Assembly (NCBI GenBank): GCA_016218635.1
Contig: JACRDJ010000136.1
Span: forward strand, 1 to 6,851
Length of the DNA: 6,851 bases
Direction: 5' to 3'
From: Candidatus Iainarchaeum sp.
Lineage (GTDB): Archaea; Iainarchaeota; Iainarchaeia; Iainarchaeales; JAFGBZ01
The translations under genes were made by a program, and so were the position numbers. Shown piece by piece: positions 5,670 to 6,851 of the stretch. A model generated the notes under the pieces. That model was not told the origin of the DNA and did no database searches. It saw only the letters and a program-made list of their open reading frames with translations. How positions within the stretch are numbered: position 1 is the stretch's first letter; each line of letters begins with the position of its first letter.

Positions 5670-5677
5670 TTAATATA
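5670..5677 (-). promoter_or_regulatory. TATA box of the DUF63-dph5-DUF357 operon
   Basis: The minus strand reads TATATTAA, centred at 5673.5, which is 27.5 nt upstream of the DUF63 ATG at 5646. The 43-nt gap to the divergent Trm5-like gene also holds TATTTTAA (5651-5658) on plus, about 35 nt before the Trm5 ATG; it may be that gene's TATA box with a leader of about 9 nt, and it lies between the DUF63 TATA box and start, so the two promoters interleave. Confidence 0.55.
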
Positions 5678-5689
5678 GGTTGTGGCGCA

Positions 5690-6565
5690 ATGAACGGCAT
5701 TCAGAAAAAAAAACCCCGAAACCTTAAAGAGGCCCTCTTGGGCCGGCTGACGGAAGAAGAAATGGCGTTCGTGAAACGTGCCTTTGACACGCTGGGCGAT
5801 ACGGCTATCCTGGAAATCCCGTCCGAACTCAAAAAAAAGGAAAAAAAAATCGCGTTGGCATTAACGGAAGTCAATACGGCCATTAAGTCCGTGTACGCCA
5901 AAAAGGGGGCCACGCAGGGAGAATTCCGCATTCAGCCCCTTCGTTTTCTGGCCGGAGAAAAAAAGAAATTTGCCCAATACCGGGAAAACGGGTGCACGTT
6001 CCGCATTTCGCTGGGAAAGGTTTTTTTCTCCCCCCGCCTGTCCACCGAGCGCTTAAGGATTGCCCGCGAAATCCAGAAAGACGAAGTGGTGGCGGCCTTG
6101 TTTGCCGGAGTGGGACCATTTCCAATCGTGTTTGCCAAAAATTCACCGATGAAAAAAGCGTTCGCGGTTGAATTAAACCCCGTAGCGGTTGAGGATATGA
6201 AGGAAAACCTTCGTCTCAACAAGGCGGAAAACAAAATTGAAATAATTGAGGGGGATGTGAAGGAGATTGTCCCCAAATACCTGAAAGGAAAATGCAACCG
6301 GGTGGTGATGCCCTTGCCCAAGACCGGAAGCACCTTTCTCTCCGAGGCGTTTGAGTGCCTCAAGCCATCAGGGGGAATCATTCATTTCTATTTTTTTGGG
6401 GAAAAAACGGATCCGTTTGGATTAGGCCTCAAAGCAGTGAAGGAAATGGCCAAGGAAAAAAAGAAAAAAACCCGGGTTCTCTTCAAGCGCGTGGTGCGGC
6501 CTTTCAGCGCCCGCACAGACCAAATCGTAATTGATTTTAAAGTAACTCCGAGAAAACCACAATGA
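5690..6565 (+). CDS. trm5: Trm5-like tRNA (guanine37-N1)-methyltransferase, lacking domain D1
   Basis: This is a 291-residue protein. Archaeal Trm5 methylates N1 of G37 next to the anticodon, preventing frameshifts. It aligns in order with the catalytic part of Methanocaldococcus Trm5: domain D2 from about 11 (RNLKEALLGRLTEEE, then LGDTAILEIPSEL), GEFRIQPLRFLAGE (77-90), VFFSPRLSTER (111-121), SAM motif LFAGVGPFPI (137-146), AVELNPVAVEDMKENLRLNK (159-178), GDVKEI (188-193), VVMPLPK (205-211) and a closing domain with IIHFYFFGE and RPFSARTDQIVIDFKV. The usual N-terminal D1 of about 65 residues is absent. Two motif positions differ: Ala136 where motif I normally has Asp, and MPLPK where Trm5 has NLPK. 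A relaxed or different specificity is possible. The ATG at 5690 begins just ahead of D2; upstream in-frame sequence is antisense to DUF63. Confidence 0.85.
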   Translation: MNGIQKKKPRNLKEALLGRLTEEEMAFVKRAFDTLGDTAILEIPSELKKKEKKIALALTEVNTAIKSVYAKKGATQGEFRIQPLRFLAGEKKKFAQYRENGCTFRISLGKVFFSPRLSTERLRIAREIQKDEVVAALFAGVGPFPIVFAKNSPMKKAFAVELNPVAVEDMKENLRLNKAENKIEIIEGDVKEIVPKYLKGKCNRVVMPLPKTGSTFLSEAFECLKPSGGIIHFYFFGEKTDPFGLGLKAVKEMAKEKKKKTRVLFKRVVRPFSARTDQIVIDFKVTPRKPQ

Positions 6566-6724
6566 CACTCCTAAATGGCCTTACACCGAGTCAACTATAG
6601 TTAGTGACATTAATTTTTGGACGAAACAGGCAAATACTTTCCCAGGAAAGCCGAATTACTGTGTTTACGGCAGGTATTCAGGAAATGCCTGTCTAATTCT
6701 TTTTGTCCTTCACTATACCTACCC

Positions 6725-6851
6725 ATGGAAGCACTGACAGACAAACCGACCCGCTGGAGCAAAGTCATGCCAAGCCTTAAAACAAAAGTCCTCATCCAGG
6801 TAGGACCCGCCTATGAACGGGACATTGAGGCATATAATCTGCCCGGAAGCA
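6725..6851 (+). CDS. Possible start of a gene cut by the right edge
   Basis: From ATG at 6725 the frame stays open to the end (42 residues, MEALTDKPTRWSKVMPSL...). It is open back to a TAA at 6611, so a TTG at 6617 is another possible start. The sequence (TKVLIQVGPAYERDIEAYNLPGS) looks like real protein, but it is too short to assign. A weak T/A-rich stretch (6694-6703) lies about 27 nt upstream of 6725. A 61-codon minus-strand frame (6610-6795) overlaps it and looks less convincing. The rest of 6566-6724 holds a T run at 6613-6617, which could end the Trm5 transcript, and a 10-bp palindrome AACTATAGTT at 6593-6602; nothing else is recognised. Confidence 0.3.
   Translation, partial: MEALTDKPTRWSKVMPSLKTKVLIQVGPAYERDIEAYNLPGS

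Noticed and set aside
5420..5689. Upstream in-frame extension of the Trm5 reading frame by 90 residues
   Set aside because: It is antisense to the N-terminal coding part of DUF63, has arginine-rich shadow composition, and the family-like sequence begins only after ATG 5690.
6590..6608. GTCAACTATAGTTAGTGAC, a near-palindrome after the Trm5-like gene
   Set aside because: Only the central 10 bp is symmetric and the outer arms are offset; too weak to call an operator or terminator.
6604..6614. GTGACATTAAT, similar to one half of the 763-780 palindrome
   Set aside because: Only one half-site with a mismatch; the partner GTAAC half is missing, so it is likely chance.
6610..6795. Minus-strand open frame of 61 codons after the Trm5-like gene
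   Set aside because: No recognisable motif, no TATA box at the expected distance, and it overlaps a plus frame that remains open to the window edge.

Overview
The window is archaeal. Evidence: a diphthine synthase (Dph5), a DUF63 membrane protein, a DUF357 protein and a Trm5-type tRNA methyltransferase, which are archaeal or archaeal/eukaryotic families, plus archaeal TATA boxes that repeatedly lie about 26 nt upstream of a start codon. Compact spacing, small proteins and a Trm5 without its N-terminal domain would fit a DPANN-type or other reduced euryarchaeal lineage. That lineage call is inference; no rRNA or marker gene is present to settle it.

Layout. Positions 1-731 (minus) hold the N-terminal 243 residues of a COG1373-type AAA ATPase that runs off the left edge. 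Its start is preceded by a TATA box and then an array of GTTAC/GTAAC inverted repeats (763-811), the most striking regulatory signal here. Next on the minus strand come a short L-asparaginase-domain protein (854-1341), broken by one missing base in a six-base homopolymer, and a CutA-like protein (1388-1708). An acylphosphatase (1746-2018, plus) starts head-to-head with CutA and converges, 4 nt apart, on a membrane-anchored protein (2023-2484, minus). That gene shares one near-symmetric TATA box with a divergent unknown gene (2540-3172, plus) that ends in a kinase-like DFG motif. A small lipoprotein follows, split into two overlapping reading frames (3256-3447 and 3444-3716); it reads like one domain interrupted by a frame change.

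The right half is a translation-related block. DUF63 - dph5 - DUF357 form a tight minus-strand operon (5646 down to 3726), with 1 nt and 18 nt between genes. Divergent from it is the Trm5-like tRNA methyltransferase (5690-6565). Dph5 makes the diphthamide precursor on elongation factor 2, and Trm5 methylates G37 of tRNA; both support decoding fidelity, so this pair is functionally coherent. The last 285 nt are poorly explained; a partial plus-strand ORF from 6725 may be the next gene.

No CRISPR array, rRNA, tRNA or insertion sequence was seen. The window is mostly ordinary archaeal core and small accessory genes. The points worth a second look are the operator array, the two frame interruptions of the same sign, the shared-TATA divergent promoter, and motif departures in Dph5 and Trm5.
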